NCBI RefSeq assembly: GCF_014803385.1
Contig: NZ_JACYFC010000004.1
Location: forward strand, 248,001 to 312,000
DNA: 64,000 nucleotides
Direction: 5' to 3'
Origin: Marinomonas colpomeniae
GTDB lineage: Bacteria; Pseudomonadota; Gammaproteobacteria; Pseudomonadales; Marinomonadaceae
Part shown: in pieces, positions 46,399-56,280 of the stretch
Layout: every line of letters begins with the position of its first letter
Numbering within the stretch: position 1 is the first letter of the stretch
Notes under the pieces: generated by a model
Told to the model about the DNA's origin: nothing
Databases searched by the model: none
Seen by the model: the letters and a program-made list of their open reading frames with translations, nothing else
Program-made: the position numbers and the translations under genes

Positions 46399-47238
46399 CT
46401 ATAGTGAAATAATATTTAAGCGATCAAGCGCACTTTTCGATTGCTTTAATCCCTTGAAATCAAATAATTCTGTGTCTGCTAAATGCGACGGTACAACATT
46501 TTGAAGTGCAGTGAACATAGATTCGGTTCTACCTGGAAATTCTTTTTCCCACGTATGTAGCATGTCTTTTATAACTTGTCGTTGTAAGTTTTTCTGAGAC
46601 CCGCAAAGATTACAAGGAATAATAGGATATTCTTTGATAGTAGAAAATTTCTCTATGTCTTTTTCTTTGCAATATGCAAGCGGACGAATGACAACATGTT
46701 TTCCATCATCACTTAAAAGCTTTGGTGGCATAGATTTCATTTTTCCACCAAAAAACATATTTAGAAACAAGGTCTCTAGAATATCATCCCTATGATGACC
46801 AAGTGCAATTTTGGTAGCACCAATTTCTTCCGCAAAACCATAGAGTGAACCACGTCTTAAACGAGAGCATAGACCACAAGTCGTTTTGCCTTCAGGGACT
46901 ATTTCTTTCACTATGCTGTAAGTATCGCGTTCTAAAATATGAAAGTCTACCCCAACCTCTTTTAAGTAAGCAGGCAAAATATGCTCTGGAAAACCAGGTT
47001 GTTTCTGATCGAGGTTAACGACTATGATACTAAACTTAATAGGAGCACTTGCTTGTAGATTTTGTAAAATCTCAAGCATTGTATAAGAGTCTTTTCCTCC
47101 AGATAAGCAGACCATTACCTTATCTCCTTCTTCAATCATATTGAAGTCAGCGATAGCTTGGCCAGTTAATCTTCTAAGGCGTTTCTGGAGTTTGTTTAAC
47201 TCAAGTTTTTCTTTAGGTTTGTTCGATAAATCCATCAT
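46399..47238 (-). CDS. ttcA: tRNA 2-thiocytidine synthetase TtcA
   Basis: Thiolates C32 of some tRNAs with a [4Fe-4S] cluster and ATP. 279 aa; PP-loop [14 protein letters not shown], two CxxC motifs ([10 protein letters not shown] and CNLCGSQ). Tandem ATGs at 47238 and 47235 have no strong ribosome-binding site, so the start may be lower. It lies 10 bp upstream of yfaZ and its sulfur could be delivered through systems like IscS; TusA is not known to feed TtcA. Confidence 0.96.
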   Translation of the reverse strand: MMDLSNKPKEKLELNKLQKRLRRLTGQAIADFNMIEEGDKVMVCLSGGKDSYTMLEILQNLQASAPIKFSIIVVNLDQKQPGFPEHILPAYLKEVGVDFHILERDTYSIVKEIVPEGKTTCGLCSRLRRGSLYGFAEEIGATKIALGHHRDDILETLFLNMFFGGKMKSMPPKLLSDDGKHVVIRPLAYCKEKDIEKFSTIKEYPIIPCNLCGSQKNLQRQVIKDMLHTWEKEFPGRTESMFTALQNVVPSHLADTELFDFKGLKQSKSALDRLNIISL

Positions 47239-47352
47239 TCATACACTGTAAATAAAACGACACTATCTTACTATAATGAACACCTAATCGCATTAAAAAT
47301 GAAAGGTCACAGAAATTCACTATTTTTGAGTTTTTATAACGTTAGATTGCTT

Positions 47353-47874
47353 TTAACCTTTAAATTGCAATGATGCTTTACAAGCCTTACAGATGTATAG
47401 AACTCCTTGCTGGACTTTAGTGTGACGTCGTTTAGTAAACTCATGTCGATTACAATCACAAAAGTACTCAAACACCTGCTTAGGGGGCGGCACGTCGAAA
47501 CAATGAGTTCTATTGGGCTTAATCCCAAATACTTTCAACATGACAGCCTGCCATTCTTTACCGTGGGGCTTCGCACTACTACCATAAATTTGAAAAACAA
47601 TAATGTGTGCGGCTTCATGAGGAACAACAGTACTAATAAACTCCTCTGGATTTTGGGAGTACATAAAGACGTTAAAACGTACTTCATTTTTTTGTAAATG
47701 TGCTGTACCTGCAGCCCTACCTCTTTGCTTAAGGTTACATGTAGGGCGGTTAAATGTATTACCAAAAAAAGCATCGGCTTTATCAAAACAACAATGTACT
47801 TTATTAGTAACAATTGTCAGTGTATCTATATTTGAACCATTATTCAGCAGACTAGAATGTGAGTTTAAAGGCAT
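47353..47874 (-). CDS. SprT-family zinc-dependent protein
   Basis: 173 aa; HEAAH (86-90) zinc site in VVPHEAAHIIVFQIYG and a C-terminal zinc ribbon with CDCNRHEFTKRRHT and YICKACKASLQF. Related to SprT and, more distantly, to the DNA-protein crosslink protease Spartan. The start overlaps the recQ end by 10 bp, so co-translation with this helicase is likely; that pairing and its family suggest a DNA maintenance job, but the E. coli SprT role is unclear. Confidence 0.88.
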   Translation of the reverse strand: MPLNSHSSLLNNGSNIDTLTIVTNKVHCCFDKADAFFGNTFNRPTCNLKQRGRAAGTAHLQKNEVRFNVFMYSQNPEEFISTVVPHEAAHIIVFQIYGSSAKPHGKEWQAVMLKVFGIKPNRTHCFDVPPPKQVFEYFCDCNRHEFTKRRHTKVQQGVLYICKACKASLQFKG

Positions 47875-49631
47875 GGCACCCCACTCTCTTTTTTGTCTAA
47901 CTCATGGATAATATTGATAAGAGAATCGGCAAAATCCAGAACCATTTCTTTTGATAATCCTGTCAAGCGGCTCAGTGATGCAACTGTTTTAGGCTTATGA
48001 AGGCAAATAAGCCTAAGTTGCGTATCGCTTATATTTACAGTGCCATGTTCATACTTCCAAGCTAATACTTTATGCCAGTGAGCACTGTCGATTACTAGCT
48101 GATCTTCATTTAATGTTGGGTAATACCGTTCACTAGGCAGTATTATTTGAACTTTTCCTTGTAATACATCACGTGCTTTTTCATTGATGTGAACAGAGAG
48201 AGTATTAGTTTGCTCTATCGTTATGTAATCATAGGCAATGAGATGTCGAACAACAGATTTCCACTGTGCTTCTGCTAACTCTTTGCCCTTTCCAAATATG
48301 GCTAATGATGTTGCATTGATTGCTGTAGTCGCTTTGTTTTTTTTGCCTAATAATATTTGTATTAACACTGAAAAGGGTTGTAAACCCTTAGTATGATAAA
48401 CCAGAGACAATATTTTCTGGCTGGCCGTTGTCATATTTTGCTCTGACTTTGTTGATAAGCATCGATCACAATAATTGCAGGCTGGAATACTTTCATCAAA
48501 ATGAGAGAGAAGATTTTTTCGGCGGCATCCACGCCCTTCTAAAATGCGAAACAGACTACTTAAGCGCTGTTTTTCACCTTCGGCAGATAATGGTTGTAAG
48601 CCTGCTAGCTGTTGAGCCTGTAACATATCTTGTAAGCCATAAAGCAAAAGAGATTTGGCTGGCATGCCATCACGACCAGCCCGACCTACTTCCTGAAAAT
48701 AGGCTTCAGGGCTACTTGGTAAATCTAAATGAATAACAAAACGTACATGAGCAATGTCTATACCCATCCCATATGCCGTTGTCGCAACCATAATGATTCC
48801 GTGTTTTTCATCAAAGGTTTGATGATTTCTTCGTTTATCTTCTTCTGACATTGCGGCATGATAGCTTAAGCTTGGTAAGCCTAATTCACACAACCAAGCT
48901 GCTAGCTCTTCAGTTTTTTTCCTAGAACGACAATAAATAATACCACTCTCACCAGGTACTTCGTGATGGAGGAAATAAAGTATTTGCTGTTTAGCTTTTC
49001 TTTTTTGAGCTATCTGAATATTGATATTAGAACGATCAAAGCTACTGCGTAAGATAAGGCTATTTTCAAGCTGTAAGGACTCTTGAATGCTCCCAATGGT
49101 TTTTTGATCGACCGTCCCAGTTAAAGCAATAATAGGTACTGTGGGAAACGATGTTTTTAACTGCCCAAGTTGACTGTATTCGGGTCTAAAAAAGCTCCCC
49201 CATTGAGAAATACAATGAGCCTCATCGATCGCAAACAGAGAGATATCAAAACTATGAAGGAAACCGATAACGGAAGGTTGTACTAATTTTTCTGGTGATA
49301 AATACAGTAAATCTATATGTTTGTGACGTATTGCCCAAACGAGATCGTCTTGCTCACCAGGGTTTAATGTTGAGTTTAAGAATTTAGCGTGAATACCTTT
49401 TTTATTTAATTCGTCTACTTGTTGAGACATAAGAGACAACAACGGGCTGACTATAACAGCAATACCCGATCTAATAAGACCAGCTGATTGATAGACTAAA
49501 GACTTACCCCCGCCAGTAGGCGCAGCTAGCAAAACGTCTTGACCAGAACACAGAGCATCGATCGCCTGCTCTTGTAATGGGCGGTATTCTGTATAGCCTA
49601 AACGTGAAAGAGTACTATTCTTTAAATTCAT
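47865..49631 (-). CDS. recQ: RecQ-family ATP-dependent DNA helicase
   Basis: 3'-5' DNA helicase, SF2. About 588 aa from the ATG at 49631 (MNLKNSTLSRLGY). A longer frame to 49739 overlaps the start of the divergent UPF0149 gene and is less likely. Motif I is AAPTGGGKSL, motif II DEAHCISQWG, followed by the helicase C domain and a zinc-binding segment (GCRRKNLLSHF...ACNYCDRC). The winged-helix RQC domain follows; a clear HRDC domain is not apparent, the C-terminus being a shorter helical region. Paired with SprT. Confidence 0.92.
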   Translation of the reverse strand: MNLKNSTLSRLGYTEYRPLQEQAIDALCSGQDVLLAAPTGGGKSLVYQSAGLIRSGIAVIVSPLLSLMSQQVDELNKKGIHAKFLNSTLNPGEQDDLVWAIRHKHIDLLYLSPEKLVQPSVIGFLHSFDISLFAIDEAHCISQWGSFFRPEYSQLGQLKTSFPTVPIIALTGTVDQKTIGSIQESLQLENSLILRSSFDRSNINIQIAQKRKAKQQILYFLHHEVPGESGIIYCRSRKKTEELAAWLCELGLPSLSYHAAMSEEDKRRNHQTFDEKHGIIMVATTAYGMGIDIAHVRFVIHLDLPSSPEAYFQEVGRAGRDGMPAKSLLLYGLQDMLQAQQLAGLQPLSAEGEKQRLSSLFRILEGRGCRRKNLLSHFDESIPACNYCDRCLSTKSEQNMTTASQKILSLVYHTKGLQPFSVLIQILLGKKNKATTAINATSLAIFGKGKELAEAQWKSVVRHLIAYDYITIEQTNTLSVHINEKARDVLQGKVQIILPSERYYPTLNEDQLVIDSAHWHKVLAWKYEHGTVNISDTQLRLICLHKPKTVASLSRLTGLSKEMVLDFADSLINIIHELDKKESGVPCL

Positions 49632-49727
49632 TTTAGAATTATCTCTTAACAGCGTGCTTTGTGCATCGATTTTTAAGCTTCTTTTCGCTAGAATCGATTC
49701 CTTAATCTGTATTAAGGAAACATTTAC

Positions 49728-50375
49728 ATGGCACACCAACCTCTTGATGATCTTGAGTTAGAAACATTAGAAACTTTTTTGGAGTCAGACCAAGTTCATG
49801 AAGAATGTCAAAATTTTGTAATGGCTCATGGTTTCTTGACGGCTTTGGCAATTTGCCCCGCTAACATAACTGAAGAACAATGGTTGCCTGTTGTTTTTGA
49901 AGACACTCCACAATTTGAAACTGAAAAACAAGAGAAACAAATACTGCAATACTTGTCTCGTTTGTTTTTAGATATCCAAAAAGAATTAGAGTCTGAAGAA
50001 GGCTTTTTAATACCTTGTGAATTAGAAGTAAGTTCGTCACCTGAAGAATTAAGTGAACTTCAAGAATGGGCGACAGGTTTCATGGAAGGCGTATTCATGA
50101 CTGAAGCGCATTGGTTTGAGGAAGAGAAAGAAGAAGTGATTGCTGAATTGCTTTTGCCTGTGATGGTTGCTTCGGATTTATTTGATGATGAAGAAGTTGT
50201 TCAAATTCGTTCTAGTGAAAAATTAACCAACTCTTGTATCGCTCAAATTCCAGAGGTCGTCACTGACTTATTCTTAGTATTGAGAACTGAACAAGAAAAG
50301 CGTCCTTTTCCAAAAGCATCGCCTAAGAAGTCTCAAAATAATAAAAACAAGAAAAAAAGTGGAAGAAAAGCATAG
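49728..50375 (+). CDS. UPF0149 (YecA/YgfB) family protein
   Basis: 215 aa, very acidic, with the family core ATGFMEGVFM and an early LTALAICP segment. The last 25 residues are strongly basic (KSQNNKNKKKSGRKA), unlike the acidic body. AAGGAA precedes the ATG. It is divergent to recQ, sharing a 96-bp gap. In Pseudomonas YgfB modulates antibiotic tolerance, but this member may differ; no zinc SEC-C motif was seen. Confidence 0.85.
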   Translation: MAHQPLDDLELETLETFLESDQVHEECQNFVMAHGFLTALAICPANITEEQWLPVVFEDTPQFETEKQEKQILQYLSRLFLDIQKELESEEGFLIPCELEVSSSPEELSELQEWATGFMEGVFMTEAHWFEEEKEEVIAELLLPVMVASDLFDDEEVVQIRSSEKLTNSCIAQIPEVVTDLFLVLRTEQEKRPFPKASPKKSQNNKNKKKSGRKA

Positions 50376-50382
50376 TATCCAG

Positions 50383-50419
50383 ATACCCATTCGCCTTATT
50401 CCTTTGGGCTAATGGGTAT
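50383..50419. terminator. Bidirectional terminator between the UPF0149 gene and the RR-phosphatase gene
   Basis: ATACCCATT / AATGGGTAT stem, extended by GCC/GGC. It overlaps the last codons of the minus-strand gene. Confidence 0.6.
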
Positions 50420-51554
50420 TTCTTAGCGCAACTAATGTAATGTCATCCAATTGCTCTGACTCACCTAAATAATCGGTAAGTTTTTTCTCAATTATTTTCT
50501 GTGCTTCCATTAAGTCCTTTTCAGCGTAAGCATTAGATACAAAAGTTCTTACTTGATCATTCCCCAGCATATTGTTGTAGTGATTTTTTAGCTCTAATAC
50601 ACCATCCGAAACAATGACCAATGTATCGCCATTTTCTAGTGCGTCACTTTTAAGATCATCTTCAAACTCATAAGCAGACAATACACCAAGCGGCATATGA
50701 TCTGATCGAAGATCATCTATTACACCCGACTGACGAAGAATAAGAGCGTTTGGCATCCCACCTCCCCAATAGGTGATATTTCCATTTGCCGTAATTAATA
50801 TTAAGTAGCCTGCACAGAACATGTAATCAGGCAATATGCTAAGTAATATTCTATTAATTTGGGCGGCCAGCTCACCAACGCCAACTAAGTCATCAGCAGC
50901 ATCAAAAAAAGCCTGCATAACAGGTAAAGCACCGATAGATGCAGGTAAACCATGACCAGTAAAATCACCAACAAAAACCAGCCTAGCACCATCACTACGT
51001 GTTTTAACTAATGCAAGATCACCATTAAAGCTAGCGGCTGAAAGCCTGGTAATAGCGACATGGTCTGAATTACTTTCACTGCGATTTTGTATATGACTAA
51101 GAACTTGATGAGCCATCTTATGTTCACGATCAATGACTGTTTGTATATAGGTAAGCGCTTTGTTTTTCCTATACATTTCTTTCATTAATTCGATATGACG
51201 CATATGGGTTTTTAATCGGATATTAAACAACACTTCATTAAATGGCTTCGGAATAAAGTCATCTGCACCAGATTGAAAGCATTTGTCCATTACTGAGTCA
51301 GATGTGTGGGAGGCAAGAAAAATCATAGGTACAAAGCGAGTGCCAGAGATTTCTTTGAATGTTTTAACTAAATTGAAGCCACTGCCTCCTTTAATAACAA
51401 CATCTAGCGTCACTATATCTGGAGCATAATCAATAAACGCCGCTACTGCTTCTTCATAGGTGGCAACAGATTTCACAAGGACATTTTCTTTTTCTGCACA
51501 TAGAGAAACAATTTCGCGATAAACCGGTTCACTGTCTACGCATAATAATTTCAT
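50409..51554 (-). CDS. Response regulator with PP2C (SpoIIE-type) phosphatase domain
   Basis: 381 aa. REC receiver domain (1-120, phosphoacceptor Asp51 in PDIVTLDVVIKG) joined by a helical linker (about 125-165) to a PP2C/SpoIIE serine phosphatase domain (DFTGHGLPAS and VIVSDGVLEL). It resembles HsbR of Pseudomonas but is shorter, lacking a C-terminal kinase domain. The gene just upstream encodes a STAS protein with a phosphorylatable Ser, the likely substrate. Together they form a partner-switching signalling module. It is the last gene of a run beginning with jetA. Input histidine kinase is not in the window. Confidence 0.9.
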   Translation of the reverse strand: MKLLCVDSEPVYREIVSLCAEKENVLVKSVATYEEAVAAFIDYAPDIVTLDVVIKGGSGFNLVKTFKEISGTRFVPMIFLASHTSDSVMDKCFQSGADDFIPKPFNEVLFNIRLKTHMRHIELMKEMYRKNKALTYIQTVIDREHKMAHQVLSHIQNRSESNSDHVAITRLSAASFNGDLALVKTRSDGARLVFVGDFTGHGLPASIGALPVMQAFFDAADDLVGVGELAAQINRILLSILPDYMFCAGYLILITANGNITYWGGGMPNALILRQSGVIDDLRSDHMPLGVLSAYEFEDDLKSDALENGDTLVIVSDGVLELKNHYNNMLGNDQVRTFVSNAYAEKDLMEAQKIIEKKLTDYLGESEQLDDITLVALRNTH

Positions 51555-51564
51555 AGAGCGATCC

Positions 51565-51867
51565 TTATTGAATACCGAAGCGTTTGTCGAAGCGAGAAAT
51601 CATGAGAATATTTTTGATAAAATCATTCGCTCCAGCCAAAGTAATACTGCTTTCTGACTCGATGGTATTTCTCATACTTAAAAGCATTCCAAGAGCCGCA
51701 CTGTCTAAATATTCAACCATACTCATATCGATAATATAGTGGTTATGTGTTTTATCTAAATTAATGTAGGCATCACGAAATTCATTGAACAAAGAAAAAT
51801 CGAAACTACCTACAATAGTAATTGTGGCGGTATTTGTAGAGTCATTAACGGTAACTGAAATACTCAT
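51565..51867 (-). CDS. STAS-domain anti-sigma factor antagonist (HsbA/SpoIIAA-like)
   Basis: 100 aa single STAS domain. The phosphorylatable serine is Ser56 in VEYLDSAALGML. In HsbA of Pseudomonas the phosphorylation state, set by HsbR, decides binding to the anti-sigma FlgM or to a diguanylate cyclase. Here a PP2C response regulator follows 10 bp downstream, and a BolA protein precedes by 16 bp. No flgM or kinase gene adjoins it. Confidence 0.92.
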   Translation of the reverse strand: MSISVTVNDSTNTATITIVGSFDFSLFNEFRDAYINLDKTHNHYIIDMSMVEYLDSAALGMLLSMRNTIESESSITLAGANDFIKNILMISRFDKRFGIQ

Positions 51868-51883
51868 AATTTATTCGATAAGG

Positions 51884-52198
51884 TTATACTCCCTTATCGC
51901 CTCCGTGACATTTTGGCGATAAGGGAGAAAGTGAATTTCGCTCATTCCATTCTTTTATCGAATATAAATGCATAGCAAGTGCGTGGATTTTATTCATTTC
52001 GTTTTCTAATATTCCATAAACTAACTGGTGGCGCTGAACTAATCGTTTCCCATCAAAGTCATCAGAAACCAACACAAGTTTAAAATGCGATTCACTGCCT
52101 TCAGGAACATTATGCATATGACTCTCGTTTTCAAGCGTCATATGATATGTATCAACCTGTTCTTTAATACGTTGATCTATTTGTGCTTGTACCTTCAT
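51884..52198 (-). CDS. bolA: BolA family protein
   Basis: 104 aa; the BolA-type fold with the terminal FKLVLVSDDFDGKRLVQRHQ (partial) and YGILENEMNKIHALAMHLYS. BolA proteins often pair with monothiol glutaredoxins or act as DNA-binding regulators in biofilm and stress. A His-rich loop (MTLENESHMHNVP) matches the iron-sulfur partner site. It is placed 11 bp after the condensin gene jetC and 16 bp before the STAS gene, an unusual home. Confidence 0.87.
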   Translation of the reverse strand: MKVQAQIDQRIKEQVDTYHMTLENESHMHNVPEGSESHFKLVLVSDDFDGKRLVQRHQLVYGILENEMNKIHALAMHLYSIKEWNERNSLSPLSPKCHGGDKGV

Positions 52199-52209
52199 AT
52201 ACTTCTCAA

Positions 52210-55200
52210 TTATGCCGTTGTTAGCAAGCTATCTGATTGACCATTTAGCAACACTTGACCTTTTTCTTTCGGGTAAGCAACGTCAATAGAAACAGCTCCG
52301 CCTTCACGCCACACACTTATAATGGTATCCATGTTAGCCGCCATTACTGCGCGTTTATCGTCTGGTGCGGCGGCAATAACTTGCAAGCCAATGTCTTTCA
52401 TGAAGCCCATACAGGTAGATGTTTTAACCATATCTATCTTATTAAAGGCTTCATCGAACATAGCTAAAGAGAAACCACCAACAATCTCACCTTCCATCGT
52501 TTCATGTAAACGATAAGTGGTAGACAATGCTGCTGCGATAGCCAAATAGAATGGAATTTGGTGCTCACCACCCGAACCAGTCTGAATTCGCTGGCTCAAG
52601 GTTGTTTTTTTGTTGCCAGCTATGTCTGAAATATCAACTTCAAAGTTATAGAACTTACGGTAGTCAGCAAGATCTTGTTGTTTCTCTTCATCAGAAATGA
52701 GTTCTTGAATTGCTGTAATAGCGCGTACATGCTCTGGATCATCACTCATTTGAGGATCAAACAAACCACCAACATTTGCTTGATCTTGAGCGCTGAACCT
52801 TTCTACTAAATCTAATATGTCTTTCATATCACCATTTGGGTAATAGCGAAACTGGTAGATTTCTTGATTGAATGGACGACGCTTTAAGCTGCCATTCAAT
52901 TCCCGGATAATATGAGCAACCTGATCCAAAGAGTCTTTCAACTTAGAAACATAATCAGAACGGAATGTTTCTTCAGCTTCTCGGCGCGCCAACTCTGCTC
53001 GCTTAGCGTATTTAGCTAATTCTGTTTCACTCAGAACATCAATTTGATAGGAAACATAATGCTCAAACTCTTCAAATTTAGATTCTAAATAATCTAGTTG
53101 AGTATCATTATCTAGATTGGCCTGATGGTACTTAGAGTAATGGTCGGCGACTTCTTTACGGACTTTTTGATCAAAGCTACGAGCTTTTTCAGTGGCTTTG
53201 TCTGCCCGGCTAATCGCTTCTTTATAAATGGCTGCACCATTTACCATGCTGCTTTCGAGTAGTGAATAACGCTCACTTGCAAACTCAGCATCATATTTTG
53301 GATTTGATGTTAAACGATTACGTTCTTCATCTAATGCAGATAAAGCAGAACTCAATTGGCTTTTTTGTGTATTCAATGCACCAAATTGCTCGGCAATTTG
53401 TTGGCGTTCACGGTCCCGTTTTTTCTGCTCAAGTTCTGTGCTTGTGATTCGAACTTTCAATTCTTCGATACGTTCTTGTAGTTCCGTATCATCATGTTTT
53501 TGTAATTGTGCAATTTCAGCTTCAACGGATTCTAATTCTTGGGCCAACCTTGTTACCGTATGTCCAGCGTTAGCAAGATTATCTATATCAAACTGATTGT
53601 TCGCCATAATGCGACCAAGTAAAGAATCTGCTTGTTCTAGGCGTTGATCTGATTTAAGTAAATCCATCAACTCACTACTAAGCTCAGACAATTGGCCTTC
53701 TCTGGACTCTTTCATTCCTTCTGTATTAATGCCGACCATCATATGAGGCACTGAACGAATTGTTGAAATAGTACCTGCTAATTTCAGCATGCCGTCAGCC
53801 GTCATGGCACTGTCTTCACGCAATAATTCATGCTCTGTCTCAACAGGCTTAATGCCACCTAATCGACGATTAAGGTAGGCTTGAGCATGATCATTTTCGC
53901 AACGAATAAAACGAAGTGCAGAATTTCGGTCTCCACGGCTTAACCAAAGTCGTGTTTGTGTCGTATCGATTACGCGACAGCCCATTAATTGGCGTCTATG
54001 CGCTCGAAATATACGAATAGACTCTTCTGCATCTTCAGGGTCAACAATTAAGGCTTCGCGCTGAGCACCTAAATAACCTTCAATAGCGTCTTGCCATTTA
54101 CGATCAGTTACCTCTGCTAAGTGGCTTAATGGTGTTGCCGTAATATTGGCATCTTTAAGCAAGGCTACAAGGCGTTTAGTGTTTTGTGATAATGGACTAA
54201 CACCTCCTTTTAAAGAAGACACATCAGACTCTAACTGCTTACATTCGTCTTTTAGATTCAAGATATTACGATTCAGTTCAGAACGCTTTCCAAACACTTG
54301 GGATTTTTCAGTATCCAGTAACTTATTGAGCATGCTCAATTTTTGAGTTAGTGGCTTCAAATTACCTTGAACGCGGCCATCTTCTGAAATTAAAGAATCA
54401 AATTCTGAAAACTCTTTAATTAATACTAATGTGTCATTAGATAAAACATCTCTAAAAACACTCAGAGAAGATAGTAATAAGGTGAGTTGGCGAACTTGTA
54501 AAATCGCCTTTTGGTCTTGTTGGCTTTGTAACACCAATAACTTTTTACTCTGCTCTAGTTGCTGGAGTTTCAAACCAACATCTGAGTGTTCGTACTGCTG
54601 CTCAAAACGGAGTAATTGTCCTTGCAGTTGCTTAAGTAGACTGGCTTGAGTTGTTAATTCTTCTTCTATTTCTTCTTCGCGTTCTTTTTGTAGCTCGTAT
54701 TGATCTTGAATATCATCTTGTTTGCTGCCAAGCTCATCAAAACGTGCTTCAGTCGCTATCCATTGATAGTTTATTGCACCCTGCTCTTGCTGATGTTTTT
54801 TCTCACAGTCTTGTTGAATGAGTTTTAAATCATCAATACGCTTGGAAACCTCTAATGTTTTGGCTTCTAAATGTCGATATTCATTTAACGATTTTTGGTA
54901 AGCACCAACTTGCAGTGGCGCCTCAGCCAATACAAAATCCTGAACGAAGCGAGTTGGTGATGCAATAGGCACAAATTTCAATGCATTTTTGAAATTTTTT
55001 AAGAAACTATCTAGTGTGATAAGTTGATCTGTACTTGGGCTTAGCTCTTCAAGATAACGATTTATGTACTGAGTCGCAGAAGCACTTCCTGATTTTATAT
55101 AGGGATCAAGACATATTTTTTTGATCGTTTCACGAACTTCTATCCAAGGTTTGGCTTTATAGCTTTTTCCCTCTAAAGCATCGATGAAATCTGTTTTTCT

Positions 55201-55626
55201 AACACCGTAATTAGGTAAGACGAAACGCCCAAGAACATCTTCTTCAGGTGTAGAAAGGGATGCACTCAGCGCTAGGCCAATGGTAGATTCTTTACCTGTT
55301 ATGCTGTCTTCAAATACTAAGCCTAGGTAGCTTGTTGCATCTTGTCTTGGTTGTGTCCCAAACGCTTTTGCATTTTCTTGACCTGAATCTATCATGCCCA
55401 GAATGTAAGAACGAATACTACGACCACTTGCTTTACCATCATTAGCACTAGCGTTGTAATTCAAGTGACGCTTGCTAGCACCGGTTAGTACAGTTTGAAT
55501 AGCGTCCAATAAAGAGGATTTCCCAGAACCTGTAGGTCCTATGATTGCGGTATTACCACGAATATTGATTTCTTCTGCACCAAGTAGGTACCAATTTACT
55601 AATACGATTCGATTTAACTTTTTCAT
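52210..55626 (-). CDS. mksB: SMC-like condensin subunit MksB / JetC
   Basis: 1138 aa. ATP-binding cassette of the MukB/JetC type: Walker A GPTGSGKSS (30-38), long coiled-coil arms (about 235-470 and 620-880), a hinge-like region (about 480-620), then a signature TGSGGEHQIPF and Walker B MFDEAFNKID near the C-terminus. It clamps and extrudes DNA together with jetB and jetA products. In Wadjet systems the nuclease JetD follows; here a BolA gene follows at 11 bp instead. It overlaps none of its neighbours. Confidence 0.9.
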   Translation of the reverse strand: MKKLNRIVLVNWYLLGAEEINIRGNTAIIGPTGSGKSSLLDAIQTVLTGASKRHLNYNASANDGKASGRSIRSYILGMIDSGQENAKAFGTQPRQDATSYLGLVFEDSITGKESTIGLALSASLSTPEEDVLGRFVLPNYGVRKTDFIDALEGKSYKAKPWIEVRETIKKICLDPYIKSGSASATQYINRYLEELSPSTDQLITLDSFLKNFKNALKFVPIASPTRFVQDFVLAEAPLQVGAYQKSLNEYRHLEAKTLEVSKRIDDLKLIQQDCEKKHQQEQGAINYQWIATEARFDELGSKQDDIQDQYELQKEREEEIEEELTTQASLLKQLQGQLLRFEQQYEHSDVGLKLQQLEQSKKLLVLQSQQDQKAILQVRQLTLLLSSLSVFRDVLSNDTLVLIKEFSEFDSLISEDGRVQGNLKPLTQKLSMLNKLLDTEKSQVFGKRSELNRNILNLKDECKQLESDVSSLKGGVSPLSQNTKRLVALLKDANITATPLSHLAEVTDRKWQDAIEGYLGAQREALIVDPEDAEESIRIFRAHRRQLMGCRVIDTTQTRLWLSRGDRNSALRFIRCENDHAQAYLNRRLGGIKPVETEHELLREDSAMTADGMLKLAGTISTIRSVPHMMVGINTEGMKESREGQLSELSSELMDLLKSDQRLEQADSLLGRIMANNQFDIDNLANAGHTVTRLAQELESVEAEIAQLQKHDDTELQERIEELKVRITSTELEQKKRDRERQQIAEQFGALNTQKSQLSSALSALDEERNRLTSNPKYDAEFASERYSLLESSMVNGAAIYKEAISRADKATEKARSFDQKVRKEVADHYSKYHQANLDNDTQLDYLESKFEEFEHYVSYQIDVLSETELAKYAKRAELARREAEETFRSDYVSKLKDSLDQVAHIIRELNGSLKRRPFNQEIYQFRYYPNGDMKDILDLVERFSAQDQANVGGLFDPQMSDDPEHVRAITAIQELISDEEKQQDLADYRKFYNFEVDISDIAGNKKTTLSQRIQTGSGGEHQIPFYLAIAAALSTTYRLHETMEGEIVGGFSLAMFDEAFNKIDMVKTSTCMGFMKDIGLQVIAAAPDDKRAVMAANMDTIISVWREGGAVSIDVAYPKEKGQVLLNGQSDSLLTTA

Positions 55627-55635
55627 ATCTTGGCC

Positions 55636-56280
55636 CTAGTCTTGATTGATTTCTTGTGATGTTTCTAATTCTACGTCTGAATCAATATCATCTTCGTCAG
55701 GATCTGCTCCATTAAAAGATTCTAATTGGCGTAGATATGCTTCTGTGACAATCAATCGTACGACTGGCGTAATGTTTATCATCTGGTTTTTACTGTCTTC
55801 TTCGTAAGATTTTCCGCGAATCAATACACCATGACGACTAAACAAAGCTAATATGTCTTTAAAGCGAGTTTCACTTGGGATCTCTCGTTTAACAAGTTGT
55901 ACATACCTATCTAGAATCGTATGCGTATTAGTGGCAACAAAGCCGTTATCTACTTCAAAATTCTCTATTTTTTCTTCGTATATTTGACGAAGAACTAATA
56001 AGAACAACGTTTCTTCTGTCTTCAAGCGAACAAACGCTTCTTTTTGTACTGGTAATACTCCAGCCAAACGTTCATTTTCATTGATATAGAGTTTCATGCC
56101 TAATGCTTCAAATAAGCGATCAAAGTATTCTTGATAAGCCTCTAACAGCAAGTAATGCTTACGTTGTCCATGCTTGTAAGCGCTCGCGAATTGATTAGCA
56201 ATAACAAAATTTGCTGTCTGCTGGAACTCTTGAGCGTCTTTGCCGGACTCTTCAACTACTTTTTTTAATTCTTTAAGCAT
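55636..56280 (-). CDS. mksE: Condensin accessory subunit MksE / JetB (DUF4194)
   Basis: 214 aa, winged-helix, KITE-type subunit that binds the kleisin. The body is conserved (RKHYLLLEAYQEYFDRLFE, the LKTEETLFLLVLRQIYEE helix); the tail is acidic (GADPDEDDIDSDVELE). Its start overlaps the jetA stop by 1 nt and jetC starts 9 bp downstream, so translation is coupled. Confidence 0.87.
   Translation of the reverse strand: MLKELKKVVEESGKDAQEFQQTANFVIANQFASAYKHGQRKHYLLLEAYQEYFDRLFEALGMKLYINENERLAGVLPVQKEAFVRLKTEETLFLLVLRQIYEEKIENFEVDNGFVATNTHTILDRYVQLVKREIPSETRFKDILALFSRHGVLIRGKSYEEDSKNQMINITPVVRLIVTEAYLRQLESFNGADPDEDDIDSDVELETSQEINQD

Noticed and set aside
49632..49739. N-terminal extension of recQ
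   Set aside because: It overlaps the start of the divergent UPF0149 gene and lacks resemblance to RecQ, which begins at the SRLGYTEYRPLQ segment.
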